Positions 6,796-6,865 of a DNA stretch of 6,865 bases are shown one piece after another. The notes below the pieces were generated by a model. It saw only the letters and a program-made list of their open reading frames with translations. It ran no database searches and had not been told where the DNA came from. Position numbers and translations under genes: made by a program. Each line of letters opens with the position of its first letter. The stretch's first letter is position 1. Source of the DNA: JBPOHE01 sp052035915. Lineage in GTDB: Bacteria; Pseudomonadota; Gammaproteobacteria; Chromatiales; Chromatiaceae. The stretch is taken from positions 1 to 6,865 of the forward strand of contig JBPOHE010000065.1 in assembly GCA_052035915.1 (NCBI GenBank). The letters run 5' to 3'.

Positions 6796-6865
6796 ACAGC
6801 CTGGATACTCTTGATGGCCATCATCCTTCAGCCGCGTCCCAACGAAGTCACGATCCAAGTCACGA
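6796..6865 (-). other. Upstream sequence, open in the same frame as the large protein
   Basis: On the reverse strand the frame of the large protein is open for 23 codons from the window edge (RDLDRDFVGTRLKDDGHQEY, then PGC), ends at TAA 6793-6795, and resumes with TTA ATG. It could be the end of an upstream gene, a lost N-terminal extension, or chance. A second frame offers ATG ATG at 6819-6824 behind AAGG, but it encodes only MMAIKSIQAVN before stops. I see no convincing promoter. Confidence 0.2.
6845..6865 (+). repeat. Short direct repeat at the window edge
   Basis: AAGTCACGA occurs at 6845-6853 and again at 6857-6865, separated by TCC, giving a 12-base period. The second copy ends exactly at the last base of the window, so I cannot tell whether this is two copies or the edge of a longer tandem array. 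Confidence 0.45.

Noticed and set aside
1..6865. CRISPR array, tRNA, rRNA or riboswitch
   Set aside because: No regularly spaced repeats, cloverleaf-like sequence or conserved RNA core was seen on either strand.

Overview
The window is GC-rich bacterial DNA with GC-biased third codon positions in the large minus-strand frame. The gene types (an ISAs1-family insertion sequence, a VapBC-type toxin-antitoxin pair, a large TPR/PIN protein) suggest an accessory region of a proteobacterium. That taxonomic call is only an impression; no housekeeping gene anchors it.

Layout from left to right. Bases 1-42 are flanking DNA cut by an insertion. Bases 43-1274 are one complete insertion sequence with perfect 17-bp terminal inverted repeats and an apparently intact DDE transposase on the plus strand. 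Bases 1275-1471 are a short gap with a possible protein relic. Bases 1472-1833 hold a decayed plus-strand toxin-antitoxin pair: a Phd/VapB-like antitoxin with a frameshift and an internal deletion, overlapping by TTGA a PIN-domain VapC-like toxin that keeps only its two ends. From 6789 down to 1882 the minus strand holds one very long reading frame, interrupted by an amber codon at 3091-3093. The first part encodes a 1232-residue protein with N-terminal TPR-like helices and, in my reading, two tandem divergent PIN-like domains. The second part (about 400 residues) has no credible start of its own and looks like the severed C-terminal third of the same protein. Bases 6790-6865 are upstream DNA in which the same frame stays open to the window edge apart from a TAA just before the ATG.

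The large protein resembles TPR-plus-PIN proteins predicted to be RNase effectors of bacterial conflict systems. No partner gene is visible, so a working defence system cannot be claimed. The nearby insertion sequence, the wrecked vapBC and the stop codons in the large frame fit a region where such genes arrive and decay. The main points to check are whether the amber codon is real, and whether the two PIN-like halves are a duplication.
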